Shown one piece after another: positions 44,960 to 54,356 of a DNA stretch of 64,000 bases. The notes below the pieces were generated by a model, which was given only the letters and a program-made list of their open reading frames with translations, did no database searches and was not told the origin of the DNA. Numbering within the stretch: the stretch's first letter is position 1; each line of letters opens with the position of its first letter. The stretch lies in contig OZ253937.1 in assembly GCA_965267185.1 (NCBI GenBank), forward strand, positions 372,001 to 436,000, read 5' to 3'. Origin of the DNA: G965267185 sp965267185 (GTDB lineage: Bacteria > Pseudomonadota > Alphaproteobacteria > UBA6615). The translations under genes and the position numbers were made by a program.

Positions 44960-45655
44960 CTACATCAAACCCGCGGTTTTCAGGCTTGTGTGGCCGGATC
45001 GGGAGATGATGACGTGATCGTGTACCGCGATGCCGAGCGCGGCGGCGGCTTCGGCGATCGCGCGGGTCGTCGCGATATCGGTCTCGCTCGGTGTGGGATC
45101 GCCGGAGGGGTGATTGTGCGCCAGGATGAGGGCACTGGCGCCCAGATCGAGGGCGCGTTTAACGACTTCACGGGGGAACACCGCCAGCCGGTTCACCGTG
45201 CCGTCGCCCTGGGCTTCGTCGGCGATCAGCGCGTTCTTGGTATCGAGGAACAGCACCCGAAACCCCTCGGTTTCGCGGTGACCGAGCGCGGCGCGGCAGT
45301 AGTCTATTACCCGCTCGCCGGAATCCAATATGGGGCGCTCGCGAACATCGGTGCGGGCCAACTGAACGCCCGCTTCGCGCACCGCTTTGAGTAGCGCGGC
45401 GGCGCTGTCGCCGATCCCCTCCGTCTTTCGCAAGTCGTCGGCGGGGGCGGCGAGAATGGCGGCCAGGCTGCCGTACCGCGTCATCAAGGCCTTGGCGATC
45501 GGCTTGGTGTCGATCCGCGGTAGGGCGTAGAACAGCAGCAGCTCTAGCAGTTCGTAGTCCGGTGTGGCGCCGCTGTCGTCGGCGAGGAAGCGGGCCCGCA
45601 GCCGCGCCCGATGGCCTTTCTGGTCGTTGCGAGCTTGATCGTCGCCGGATGCCAC
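44960..45655 (-). CDS. radC: RadC family (JAMM/MPN+) protein
   Basis: A 231-residue RadC-like protein: N-terminal helix-hairpin-helix (LRKTEGIGDSAAALLKAVRE) and a C-terminal JAMM metalloprotease-like domain with ILAHNHPSGDPTPSETD. Its exact role is not established despite the name. GTG 45655 is used: the family begins near there, and the longer open frame runs antiphase through map. Confidence 0.92.
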   Translation of the reverse strand: MASGDDQARNDQKGHRARLRARFLADDSGATPDYELLELLLFYALPRIDTKPIAKALMTRYGSLAAILAAPADDLRKTEGIGDSAAALLKAVREAGVQLARTDVRERPILDSGERVIDYCRAALGHRETEGFRVLFLDTKNALIADEAQGDGTVNRLAVFPREVVKRALDLGASALILAHNHPSGDPTPSETDIATTRAIAEAAAALGIAVHDHVIISRSGHTSLKTAGLM

Positions 45656-45675
45656 CGCGCATTGCGCTCCGGGCG

Positions 45676-46497
45676 CTAATCGTAAGGGGGGCGGTCCCAC
45701 CCTTTGGGTGAGCGGGTAAAGACCTCGTAGCCGTCGGCGGTCACGGCGATCGAATGCTCGAACTGCGCCGATAGCGAGCGGTCCTTGGTCACCGCGGTCC
45801 AGCCGTCGGAGAGAATTTTCACATCGTAGCGCCCGGCGTTGATCATCGGCTCGATGGTGAAGAACATGCCTTCGCGCAGTTCCGATCCGGTGCCGGGGCT
45901 GCCGAAATGCAGGATCGACGGCGCGTCGTGAAACACCTGGCCCAACCCGTGGCCGCAGAAATCGCGCACCACGGAAAATCGCTCGGCTTCGGCATAGGTC
46001 TGGATGGCGTGACCGATATCGCCCACCGTCGCGCCGGGGCGCACTGCTTCGATACCCTTCCACATCGACTGATAGGTCACTTCGATCAAGCGTTCGGCCA
46101 AACGCTTGACCTTATCGCCCACCGCGAACATGCGGCTGGTGTCGCCGTGCCAGCCATCGAGGATCACGGTTACGTCGATATTGACCGTGTCGCCGTTCGA
46201 TAACCGTTTTTCGCCGGGAATGCCGTGGCACACGACGTGGTTGACCGAAGTGCAGATCGACTTGGGAAATCCGCGGTAGTTGAGCGGGGCCGGGATGGCG
46301 CCATGATCGACGATATACTCGTGGCACAGCCGGTCGAGCTCTTCCGTGGTCACCCCGGGCACCACGAAGGGCGTGATGTAGTCGAGCGTTTCCGCCGCCA
46401 GCCGGCCGGCCGCGCGCATGCCGTCGAAGCCGGCTTCGTCGTGAATGCGGATCCGCCGTGGCTCAGGGCTCCAATTGGTCTCTTGCGCTTGGGTCAT
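45676..46497 (-). CDS. map: Methionine aminopeptidase, type I
   Basis: A 273-residue pita-bread metallopeptidase that removes the N-terminal Met. The five metal ligands are in NIDVTVILDGWHGDTSRMF (two Asp), GHGLGQVFH (His) and FFTIEPMI plus AQFEHSIAV (two Glu). It lies between sfsA and radC on the same strand with short gaps. Confidence 0.97.
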   Translation of the reverse strand: MTQAQETNWSPEPRRIRIHDEAGFDGMRAAGRLAAETLDYITPFVVPGVTTEELDRLCHEYIVDHGAIPAPLNYRGFPKSICTSVNHVVCHGIPGEKRLSNGDTVNIDVTVILDGWHGDTSRMFAVGDKVKRLAERLIEVTYQSMWKGIEAVRPGATVGDIGHAIQTYAEAERFSVVRDFCGHGLGQVFHDAPSILHFGSPGTGSELREGMFFTIEPMINAGRYDVKILSDGWTAVTKDRSLSAQFEHSIAVTADGYEVFTRSPKGWDRPPYD

Positions 46498-46519
46498 TTA
46501 GCTACCGGTACGTTCGGGG

Positions 46520-47233
46520 TTACTGAGATATAGGTAGTGGCGCGGCAATATGAATGCCATCCACGGCGATTTTGCAAGCATAGCATATTGCCTCGACTCC
46601 CGCCGAACGCGCTGCCGCGAAGGCTTCGGCATAGCCTGGGTCGATATCGTCGGCCAAGGTGAAATGATCGCAGTCTTCCCGCTGGACGACGTAAACCATC
46701 ACCGCGCGGTGGCCCGCCGCCACCATGTCGCTCATCTCGACCAGATGCTTGGCACCGCGCTTGGTGACGCTATCGGGAAATTCGGCGGCGCCGCCATCTT
46801 GGGTGGCGTCGCGCTTCAGATGGACGTTCTTGATCTCGACATAGCAGTCGGGCTTGCCATTGCCTCCGAGCAGCAGGTCGATGCGCGAGTTCTTGCCGTA
46901 GCGCACCTCGCGGCGCACATCGTCGTAGCCGCCGATTTCCGGAATTAGCTCGTTGTGAACCGCCTCCTCGACCAGCTTGTTCGGGTGGGCGGTGTTGATG
47001 CCGACCAGGCGGCCATCGACGCGCAGAAGCTCCCAGGTGTAGCGTAGCTTGCGGTCCGGGTTGCGGGCCGGTGACAGCCATACCTCCGAGCCCGGCGCGG
47101 AGAGGCCCATCATCGACCCGGGGTTGGGGCAGTGCGCGGTCACCACGCTGCCGTCCTCGAGGGTGACGTCGGCGAGAAAGCGCTTATATCGCTGGATCAG
47201 CGTGCCGCGGAGCAGGGGGTCGGGGAACTGCAT
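46520..47233 (-). CDS. sfsA: SfsA family nuclease-like protein
   Basis: A 237-residue SfsA protein (sugar fermentation stimulation A), with an OB-like N terminus and a PD-(D/E)xK-like core. Family motifs are AHCPNPGSMMGL, NTAHPNKLVEEA, SRIDLLL and CYVEIKNVHL. ATG 47233 is chosen, at MQFPDPLLRG. It starts the sfsA-map-radC run. Confidence 0.95.
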   Translation of the reverse strand: MQFPDPLLRGTLIQRYKRFLADVTLEDGSVVTAHCPNPGSMMGLSAPGSEVWLSPARNPDRKLRYTWELLRVDGRLVGINTAHPNKLVEEAVHNELIPEIGGYDDVRREVRYGKNSRIDLLLGGNGKPDCYVEIKNVHLKRDATQDGGAAEFPDSVTKRGAKHLVEMSDMVAAGHRAVMVYVVQREDCDHFTLADDIDPGYAEAFAAARSAGVEAICYACKIAVDGIHIAAPLPISQ

Positions 47234-47383
47234 GGCGGCGATACTAGGAAAGGCCGCCCGGCAATCAAAGCCCTGTGGGCAAACATCGCCGTGAGCCGGC
47301 GCCGGAGGACGCGTGATGTCGGTGCTTTGACGGCTCGTTGCGGGCATGATACGGCTGCGGTCTCGACGTACCGGAGAACTCAA

Positions 47384-47704
47384 ATGAGGGTAAGCGGTTT
47401 ATCTTTCGGCCCGTTGCTGGCCGTGCTGGCATTGGCAGCTTGCGCCGGCGTGAGTGCAGATTTCGTTAAGGAAGGCGCGACGAAGGAACAGGTTCGCGCC
47501 GACAATGCCGCCTGCCGCAGCGAAACCGAGGCCCAGGTGGGCCGTGACGCCAAGATTACCCACGATATCCGCACCGGCGGCAACCGCGCGCAGCGCGACT
47601 CGACGCGCCTGCTGGAGCAAACCCGCGATGCCGGCGCGGAGCGGCGCTACGAGCGGATTTTTGCCAACTGCATGGCCGCGCGCGGCTACAAGCGCATAAG
47701 CTAG
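47384..47704 (+). CDS. Small putative lipoprotein
   Basis: A 106-residue protein with a lipoprotein signal (LLAVLALAAC, Cys20 lipidated). The mature part is charged and helical with DNAACRSETEAQVGRDAKIT and ends in ANCMAARGYKRIS; the C-terminal MAxRGY motif is common in small envelope lipoproteins of this group. CGGAGA precedes ATG 47384. It is divergent from sfsA. Confidence 0.78.
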   Translation: MRVSGLSFGPLLAVLALAACAGVSADFVKEGATKEQVRADNAACRSETEAQVGRDAKITHDIRTGGNRAQRDSTRLLEQTRDAGAERRYERIFANCMAARGYKRIS

Positions 47705-47754
47705 GGCCGCGAACATCTAAACATGTCGGCCTCTATGGGGGAGTAGGGAAGACA

Positions 47755-48540
47755 ATGAGCGAACCACGGCGCGTGACCGCAGCGGCGCTGATCATCGGCA
47801 ACGAGATTCTTTCGGGCCGCACCCACGATGTGAACCTGAAGTTCCTCGGTGCCGAGCTTAACAATCTCGGTATCCAGATGCGTGAAGCCCGGGTGGTCGC
47901 CGATATCGAAGAAGAGATCGTCGACGCGGTGAACCAGTGCCGCGCCAAATACGATTATGTGTTCACCACCGGTGGCATCGGCCCGACCCATGACGACATC
48001 ACCGCCGAGTGTGTCGCCAAGGCCTTCGAGCAAAAGTTGATCCTGCATCCCGAGGCGGAACGAATTTTGCGCGAGCGCGTCGCCAAAATGGGCGGCGAGG
48101 TGACCGAAGCGCGGCTGCGCATGGCGCGCACGCCGGAACACGCCGAGCTGTTGTACAACGAAGTGAGTGGGCTGCCGGGATTCAAGGTCGAGAACGTGTT
48201 CGTTATGGCCGGCATTCCGCGGGTCATGCAGGCCATGTTCGAGGCCGCCAAGGAATTTCTCGAAGGCGGCGTGACCATGCTGTCGCACACCATCGGCAGC
48301 TACGTGCCCGAAGGCACCATCGCCACGGCCCTGGGGCTGCTGCAGGACGACTATCCCGACATCGATATCGGCAGCTACCCGTTTTATATCGACGGCAAGC
48401 CGGGCTCCAACCTGGTGCTGCGCGGACCCGACCAGGCCCGCATCGATGAGGCGGCCAGCCGCCTGCACGATCTAATCGTCGATTTCGGCGCCACGCCCGT
48501 CGAGGGTGGCGTCGAAGTGCCCGAGGCAAAGGACGATTAG
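47755..48540 (+). CDS. CinA/MoaB-like molybdopterin-binding protein
   Basis: A 261-residue protein with the MoCF-biosynthesis fold of CinA's N-terminal domain: ALIIGNEILSGRTHDVN and TTGGIGPTHDDITAE. The C-terminal nicotinamide-nucleotide amidohydrolase domain of full CinA is missing, which is usual in this short form. A role in molybdopterin or ADP-ribose pyrophosphate chemistry is possible. A GGGGGAG site precedes the ATG. Confidence 0.9.
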   Translation: MSEPRRVTAAALIIGNEILSGRTHDVNLKFLGAELNNLGIQMREARVVADIEEEIVDAVNQCRAKYDYVFTTGGIGPTHDDITAECVAKAFEQKLILHPEAERILRERVAKMGGEVTEARLRMARTPEHAELLYNEVSGLPGFKVENVFVMAGIPRVMQAMFEAAKEFLEGGVTMLSHTIGSYVPEGTIATALGLLQDDYPDIDIGSYPFYIDGKPGSNLVLRGPDQARIDEAASRLHDLIVDFGATPVEGGVEVPEAKDD

Positions 48541-48582
48541 CGAACGGCCCGGTTCACCGCCGGCCGATCTCTCGTAACTCTG

Positions 48583-50097
48583 TTATTGATCGCCGCTTGT
48601 CGCATCCTTGGCATCCGTGCGGCGGCGGTTCTTGACCAGCTGGGATAGAAACGGCCATCCGATGATCAAGGCCGTCAGCGCGAAAATGAACAGGGCGATC
48701 GGCTCCTGGAAGAACGCGCCGAAATTGCCGCCGCTGAACATCATGCCCTGACGGAAAGATTCTTCGAAGGTCACGCCCAGCGCCATACCGATCACGATGG
48801 GCGCCATCGGAATGCCGATGAGCCGCAGCAAAACGCCCACGATGCCGGCGAGGATTGCAACGATGACGTCGAGCGGGTTGCCTCGTACCGCGAAGGATCC
48901 GACCAGCGACATCACCAGCACGCCGGACATCAGCATTGCCTCGGGCATCTTCAACAAGCGTGTGAAGATCTGTGCGCCACTGAGCCCGACAAAGAACATC
49001 AGGATATTCGCGAAAAAAAGCGTCACGAAAGCTGCGATCATGATCTCCGGGTTGTTCTGCATGAGCTGAACCCCCGGAACCACCCCGTGAATGAGGAGCG
49101 CTCCCAGCATCACCGCCGTGCCGCCGTCGCCGGGAATACCCAGCGCCAGAGTCGGCACCAGCGCGCCGCCCGTCACGGCGTTGTTCGAGGATTCCGCCGC
49201 AATGATCCCCTCGGGCTCGCCCGTCCCGTACAATTCGGGGCGCTTTGATGATCGTTTAGCTTCCGCATAGGCGATAAAGGTCGCCGCGGTCGCGCCAGTC
49301 CCCGGCAGCACGCCAATAAAGGTACCGATCACACTGCTCTGGAGAAGCGTCCGGATTCGCGAGCGCCACGCGCTCCAAGACGGTATCTTGAGGCCGATAT
49401 TCGTTAGGTGATCCATTTTCATGTCTTCGCGGACGGCGACGCGAATGAAGACTTCCGACATGGCGAACAGGCCGACGAGAACGCTGATCAGCGAAAACCC
49501 GGAACTGAGCGGACCGATCCCGAAATCGAAGCGGGAGGCTCCCGTCATATTGTCCGGTCCGACGATGGCCAGGAACAAGCCGATCGCGCCCGCCATCAGG
49601 CCCTTGATGGTGCTGCCGCGCGAAACCCAGGCGATGCAGGTGAGGGCGAATACGATAAGCGCAAAGACCTCTATCTGCCCGAACTGGATGCTGAAAAGCG
49701 CTAGCTGGGGTGCTGCGATCATCAACACCACGAGAGAGAAGAGCCCGCCAAACACCGACGACAGTGTTGCCCAGCCCAGCGCTTCGTCGGCTTTTCCTGC
49801 GCGGGCCATCGGGTAGCCGTCGATCACCGTCGCGGCGGACTGGGGCGTGCCCGGCGTGTTGATTAGGATCGCGGAAATCGAGCCGCCGAAGACGGAGCTG
49901 CAGTAAATACACAATAACAGTGCGATGGCGGCGGTCGGCGACATGGAAAAGGTGAACGGCAGCGCGACCACAAGGGCCACGACCGTTCCCATCCCCGGCA
50001 AGGCCCCGATAAGGGTGCCGAAGACGGTGCCGATGGCGATCGCCAGGAGGACCTCAAACGTCAGCAGTTGCGCGAAGGCGGCGGGTAGATGTTCCAC
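48583..50097 (-). CDS. tctA: Tripartite tricarboxylate transporter, large permease TctA
   Basis: A 504-residue membrane protein with about 12 helices, the TctA large subunit of a TTT secondary uptake system. Signature stretches are GTLIGALPGMGTVVALVVAL, the LINTPGTPQSAATVIDGYP loop and the repeat GTFIGVLPGTGATAATF. It accepts carboxylates from the binding protein in symport with cations. It starts 12 bases after tctB. Confidence 0.95.
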   Translation of the reverse strand: MEHLPAAFAQLLTFEVLLAIAIGTVFGTLIGALPGMGTVVALVVALPFTFSMSPTAAIALLLCIYCSSVFGGSISAILINTPGTPQSAATVIDGYPMARAGKADEALGWATLSSVFGGLFSLVVLMIAAPQLALFSIQFGQIEVFALIVFALTCIAWVSRGSTIKGLMAGAIGLFLAIVGPDNMTGASRFDFGIGPLSSGFSLISVLVGLFAMSEVFIRVAVREDMKMDHLTNIGLKIPSWSAWRSRIRTLLQSSVIGTFIGVLPGTGATAATFIAYAEAKRSSKRPELYGTGEPEGIIAAESSNNAVTGGALVPTLALGIPGDGGTAVMLGALLIHGVVPGVQLMQNNPEIMIAAFVTLFFANILMFFVGLSGAQIFTRLLKMPEAMLMSGVLVMSLVGSFAVRGNPLDVIVAILAGIVGVLLRLIGIPMAPIVIGMALGVTFEESFRQGMMFSGGNFGAFFQEPIALFIFALTALIIGWPFLSQLVKNRRRTDAKDATSGDQ

Positions 50098-50109
50098 AGT
50101 ATCCGTCCG

Positions 50110-50565
50110 CTAGAAGCTGTTGAACCAGGGGGAACTGGGCAGCAACAGCTCAAAGACATAAATGAACAGGAACCAGACGCTGAGCGGCATCGCGACGCTG
50201 AAGATCGTCAGCTGAACCGGCTTACGGTAGCCGAAAATCCAGGTGAAGACCCAGATGCCGGGGATGGTCGCGATCAGAAAGCCGACGGTCAGCATGGCCC
50301 AGGCAACGACGATGCCGGTCAGGCAGATAGCGGCAAGCCGGCCCCATTCGACCGCCGGAAAATCGAGTTTGTAATGCCCCAATGTCCCCATGACGAAGAC
50401 CAGAGCCGCGAAGAACATCCAGACGATCAGATAGGCGCGCGGCAGGAAGACCGTCGAAACATCTCCACCCAGCGGTTCGTCGGCGTACTGTGCGGAGAAG
50501 GTCGATGCGAACAGCAGGGCCGCTACCAGAAATAGCGCCGCCCCATAGATCTTATGTGCAGTCAT
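50110..50565 (-). CDS. tctB: Tripartite tricarboxylate transporter, small permease TctB
   Basis: A 151-residue protein with four hydrophobic helices, size and position as expected of TctB between the binding protein and TctA. It opens with a hydrophobic helix (YGAALFLVAALLFAST). ATG 50565 is preferred over the in-frame upstream start at 50598. Sequence conservation in this family is low, so the call leans on context. Confidence 0.88.
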   Translation of the reverse strand: MTAHKIYGAALFLVAALLFASTFSAQYADEPLGGDVSTVFLPRAYLIVWMFFAALVFVMGTLGHYKLDFPAVEWGRLAAICLTGIVVAWAMLTVGFLIATIPGIWVFTWIFGYRKPVQLTIFSVAMPLSVWFLFIYVFELLLPSSPWFNSF

Positions 50566-50631
50566 CGGCGCCCCAAAAAAAGGAACGGCGTGCACCAACC
50601 ACGTGATGCACGCCGATCAGGGAAGGGAGGA

Positions 50632-51573
50632 CTACTTTACCACGCCGGCATCGCGAAGGAGCTGGCCGTTCGCCTTGTACTGCTCGGCGAAGAACTTGCG
50701 GAACTCGCCGGTTGGCAGATAGCGCACCTGGCGCTTGGCCTTCTCGAGATTCTCGATGAAGGACGGCGTCTCCGACGCTTGCCCACACGCATCGGACAGG
50801 ATGGTCACGACATCGGTCGGGGTTCCCGCCGGGGCGAACAATCCGAACCAGACGAAAGAAACAACGTCCGTGCCAAACTCACCGGCGGTCGGAATATCTG
50901 GGAAGTCTTCCGAACGCTTGGTGTCCAAAATCGCCAGTGGCCGCAGGCCGAAGCGTTCGGTGGCGTCCCCGAACCAAGCGGTCATGGTCACGCGGCCACC
51001 CAACATGGACTTGATGACCTGGTTGATGCCCTGGTGCGGGATGTAGTTGAACTTCACATCGTAAGCGTTTGCCACGGCGGCCTGCGCGACGTGGGGAATC
51101 GATCCCGGGGGCGGCCCCGCCGTGGTGACTTCGCCGGATTTGGCCTTCTCGATCAGCTCTTCGAATGTCTTGATCGGCGAATCTTTCAGGACGGTCACGT
51201 AGAGAGGGCCCTGCGCCACCAGACAAATTGGCTCCCAAGACTTGTCGTTGTATTCGGTTTTCCGGATATGCGGCTGGGTGGTGGTCGTGCCGACCGGCAG
51301 GAAGCCGAGACTGTATCCGTCGGGCTTTGCCTTCGATAGCTGGGTGGCGCCCACGGTGCCACCGGCGCCGGAGACGTTGCTGACGACGAAATTCTTGCCG
51401 AAGATTTTTTCAAATTCGGCGGCGAGGAACCGGGCCGGAACGTCGGCGCCGCCGCCGGCGCTGAACGGCACCAAGATACCGACATTGCGATCCGGGAACT
51501 CCGCCATGGCGGTCGACGCCGCAATGGTTAGTCCGGCCGTTAACCCGACGATGGCCAAGAAATGTTTCTTCAT
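50632..51573 (-). CDS. tctC: Tripartite tricarboxylate transporter substrate-binding protein
   Basis: A 313-residue periplasmic binding protein (Bug/TctC family). Signal peptide to about residue 24 (STAMA/E), then FPDRNVGILVPFSAGGGADV, NVSGAGGTVGATQLSKAKPD and YIPHQGINQVIKSMLGG, the Bug hallmarks. The ligand is probably a carboxylate. ATG 51573 has GGAGG upstream. Confidence 0.94.
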   Translation of the reverse strand: MKKHFLAIVGLTAGLTIAASTAMAEFPDRNVGILVPFSAGGGADVPARFLAAEFEKIFGKNFVVSNVSGAGGTVGATQLSKAKPDGYSLGFLPVGTTTTQPHIRKTEYNDKSWEPICLVAQGPLYVTVLKDSPIKTFEELIEKAKSGEVTTAGPPPGSIPHVAQAAVANAYDVKFNYIPHQGINQVIKSMLGGRVTMTAWFGDATERFGLRPLAILDTKRSEDFPDIPTAGEFGTDVVSFVWFGLFAPAGTPTDVVTILSDACGQASETPSFIENLEKAKRQVRYLPTGEFRKFFAEQYKANGQLLRDAGVVK

Positions 51574-51750
51574 GCTGCTACCTCCTTGCGTGACATTTTT
51601 ATTGCGAGCAGCGTAGGGGGGCGGCGTGAAGATAAAAAATGCATTATGGCGCATGAACTATGTCGCAGCGGCATGCGGGCGAAAGCCCTAGTTTTCTGCG
51701 AGAAATAGCCACATTTTCCAGCCAGGGCGGCCGGAACCGGAGCAAACCGG

Positions 51751-52686
51751 TCAGCCGCCGCGAGGCCGCGCGGCCGGAATCTCGTCCACGATTTCGTCGG
51801 CAGATTGCTTCATCAGCTCGATGAAGCGCCGGGCTTGCGCAGACGGTTTGCGATCCTTCGGCCAAGTCGCCCCATAAGTGAGGAGCAGCTCCGGCTCCCA
51901 CCGGATGGTCTCCAGGGAATCTTTCGGCAAGCCGGTCAGGGTGAACGGGTCGCTGATTGCGACCCCTAACCCCTGGACGACGAGATGACAGGCGGCGATG
52001 GCCGAAGACACCTCGACCTTGGTCGTAAATTCGGCACCCGAATGCATCAGCGCGCCATCGAGCAGCTCGCGGAAACGGGCGCCTTTGTGCAGCAAGATTA
52101 CCGACTCTCCTGGAAAGTCCGCCGGCGAGAAGCACTCTTGCGACGCCTTGGGGTGGCCTTTAGGCAGGATACCGACCGCGGCGACTGTGGCGATCGGTTC
52201 GTAGTCGAGCGCTGGGTTGTCGACAGGAAAAAGCGTGAACCCCAAATCGGCCTGCCGGCTGGCGACCCATTCCTCGATGACATGGCGCTGCTGCAGGTCC
52301 AAGGAGTAGTGGGTTTCCGGAAATTCTTCGCTGAACGTTTCGAGCGCGCTGGGAAGCCACCGGTTGAAAATAACCGGACCGATGCCGACGAGCCGGAGCC
52401 GGCCTTTGCGGAGAATCTTGATGTCTTCGGCAATATTGTAGATGTCGGCGAGGCCGGCCAGCGTGCCTTCGATTTCACGGTAGAAGGCTTCGCCCTCCAC
52501 CGACGGCACCAACCGGCCGCCGCGGCGGTAAAACAAGTTGAAGCCCAGCTCGGATTCCAATGTGGCGAGCAGCCGGCTGACGGCAGGCTGGGTAATCCTT
52601 AAGGATTCCGCGGCCGCTGTTACGGTGCCAAGGGTCATCGTGGCCTGGAAGGCCCGAAGATGTCTCAGCTGTATGTAGATGGCCAT
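51751..52686 (-). CDS. LysR family transcriptional regulator
   Basis: A 311-residue LysR-type regulator: helix-turn-helix in LRHLRAFQATMTLGTVTAAA and ITQPAVSRLLATLESELG, then an effector domain. ATG 52686 is used. It lies upstream of the TTT transporter genes and downstream of the SDR pair on the same strand, and probably controls this uptake and catabolic cluster. Confidence 0.92.
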   Translation of the reverse strand: MAIYIQLRHLRAFQATMTLGTVTAAAESLRITQPAVSRLLATLESELGFNLFYRRGGRLVPSVEGEAFYREIEGTLAGLADIYNIAEDIKILRKGRLRLVGIGPVIFNRWLPSALETFSEEFPETHYSLDLQQRHVIEEWVASRQADLGFTLFPVDNPALDYEPIATVAAVGILPKGHPKASQECFSPADFPGESVILLHKGARFRELLDGALMHSGAEFTTKVEVSSAIAACHLVVQGLGVAISDPFTLTGLPKDSLETIRWEPELLLTYGATWPKDRKPSAQARRFIELMKQSADEIVDEIPAARPRGG

Positions 52687-52805
52687 CGTACTTGTCAGCA
52701 CCCCATGTTAGCTGACGCACTCGACTTGTTTCACGAAGGTCCAAGGAGAACATGATCGTCCTCGATCGACAACCGCCATGCCGGTTTGGACTAGCCCGAA
52801 TAGCG

Positions 52806-53552
52806 TTAGTAGGTCGTTGCTCCGCCGTCGAGACGGAACACCTCGCCGGTCATTTTCCGCGACGCGTCGCTCGCCAAATACAATACGAGCTCAGCGACAT
52901 CCGACGCTTCGCACGGGCCCAGCAGCATCTTGCGGACCAGCGGGTGGTCGTCGTCGACCATGGCGCGGATACGGTCGGTCATCACCATGCCCGGCGCCAG
53001 AGTGTTCACCCGGATATTATGGTCGGCCCACTGCATCGCCAGCGCGCGGCTCAACGCTAACACGCCGCCCTTCGCCGCGGTGTAGGCATCGGCGCCTTGG
53101 GTTCCCATCACCGCGCGCATCGACGACATGTTGATGATCGAACCGCCGCCGGCGCGAACCATTTGCGGGATGACGTAGCGGCAGCTCAGGACCGTCCCGA
53201 AGAGATCGACGCGGATGGTGCGCCAGAACGTTTCGAGGTCCATGTCCGTCACCGAGCCGTCGGTACTCCGCCCGCCGCCGGCGCTGTTGAGCAGAATGTC
53301 GATCCGGCCGTAAACCTCGACGGCCTCGCTCACCATCGCTGAGACTTGATACTCCTCGCGAACGTCGCAGAGCACTGCAATGGCCGTTCCGCCGTTTTTT
53401 TCGATCTGTGCCACCGCTTCGCCCGCCACATCCAGGTCGAAATCGGCGACCACGAGCTGGGCGCCCTCGCGTGCCAGAAGTTTAGCGGTTTCGCGGCCGA
53501 TCCCGCTGCCGCCACCCGTTATGATGGCAACTTTCTCCTCAAGTATCGGCAT
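52806..53552 (-). CDS. Short-chain dehydrogenase/reductase
   Basis: A 248-residue classical SDR with ITGGGSGIGRETA, LLNSAGGG and YTAAK (catalytic Tyr and Lys), ending in FRLDGGATTY. ATG 53552 is chosen; its start overlaps the 3' end of the next SDR by 14 bases, so the two are probably translationally coupled. The catabolic context suggests oxidation of an alcohol. Confidence 0.92.
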   Translation of the reverse strand: MPILEEKVAIITGGGSGIGRETAKLLAREGAQLVVADFDLDVAGEAVAQIEKNGGTAIAVLCDVREEYQVSAMVSEAVEVYGRIDILLNSAGGGRSTDGSVTDMDLETFWRTIRVDLFGTVLSCRYVIPQMVRAGGGSIINMSSMRAVMGTQGADAYTAAKGGVLALSRALAMQWADHNIRVNTLAPGMVMTDRIRAMVDDDHPLVRKMLLGPCEASDVAELVLYLASDASRKMTGEVFRLDGGATTY

Positions 53553-54309
53553 GGGCTGTTTCCTCCAGGGTGATGCCGGGCGCGGGCTCCGATTTCGCGC
53601 CACCGATAACTTGTTCGGTCGGCAGGAGCTCTATGGTCGAGATGTTGACGTGGGGCGGCGCTTGCAGCGCGAACATGATGGTGCGCGAGATATCGTCGGG
53701 CTGCAGTTCGGCAATGCCTGTGTGCATCATCGCCGCGAGCTTCGCGTCGTCGCCGGCGGCGTTCTCATAGAACGCAGAGTTTACCCGGCCGGGGCAAACT
53801 TCGGTCACTCGGACGCCCGTGCCGGACAATTCGAAACGAAGGTTCTGGCTGAAGATGTGAACCGCGGACTTGCTGGCGCCGTAGACGGCGGACGCAATGG
53901 TATGCAGGCCGGCGATCGAGCCGATGTTGACGATGTGTCCGCAGTTCCGGCGCTTCATACCCTCCAGCGCCAGCGCCGTGATCTGGACGAGGGCGACCGC
54001 ATTGACCGCAAATGCATTGGCGATTTGCGACGAGGAAAGGTCGGCAAGTCCGGTAAGACCGTGGCCGACTCCGGCGTTGTTGACGACGACGTCGGCGTCG
54101 AAGGCGACGATCTTGTCTTTGATCGCGTCGATATCGGCGATATCGGCGGCCAAAATTTCGCACCCGGTCTCCGCCGATAACTCTTCCAAAGGATCGCGCC
54201 GCCGCGCGATCGCCAGAGTGTGAAAACCCTCGGTACACAGCGCGCGCACCGTCGCCGCGCCGATACCGCTTGTGGCGCCTGTCACGATGGCACGCTTGAA
54301 AGGTTTCAT
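53539..54309 (-). CDS. Short-chain dehydrogenase/reductase
   Basis: A 256-residue classical SDR with VTGATSGIGAATVRAL, VVNNAGVGHGL and YGASKSAVH (catalytic Tyr and Lys). The RVTEVCPGRVNSAFYENA stretch resembles YdfG/serine dehydrogenase-like members. It lies 47 bases downstream of the sulfatase gene and overlaps the next SDR. Confidence 0.92.
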   Translation of the reverse strand: MKPFKRAIVTGATSGIGAATVRALCTEGFHTLAIARRRDPLEELSAETGCEILAADIADIDAIKDKIVAFDADVVVNNAGVGHGLTGLADLSSSQIANAFAVNAVALVQITALALEGMKRRNCGHIVNIGSIAGLHTIASAVYGASKSAVHIFSQNLRFELSGTGVRVTEVCPGRVNSAFYENAAGDDAKLAAMMHTGIAELQPDDISRTIMFALQAPPHVNISTIELLPTEQVIGGAKSEPAPGITLEETAHADT

Positions 54310-54356
54310 GATCTATCCGTTGCCTGATTTCGAGAGGTGCCGTGGCGCGCCGCGCC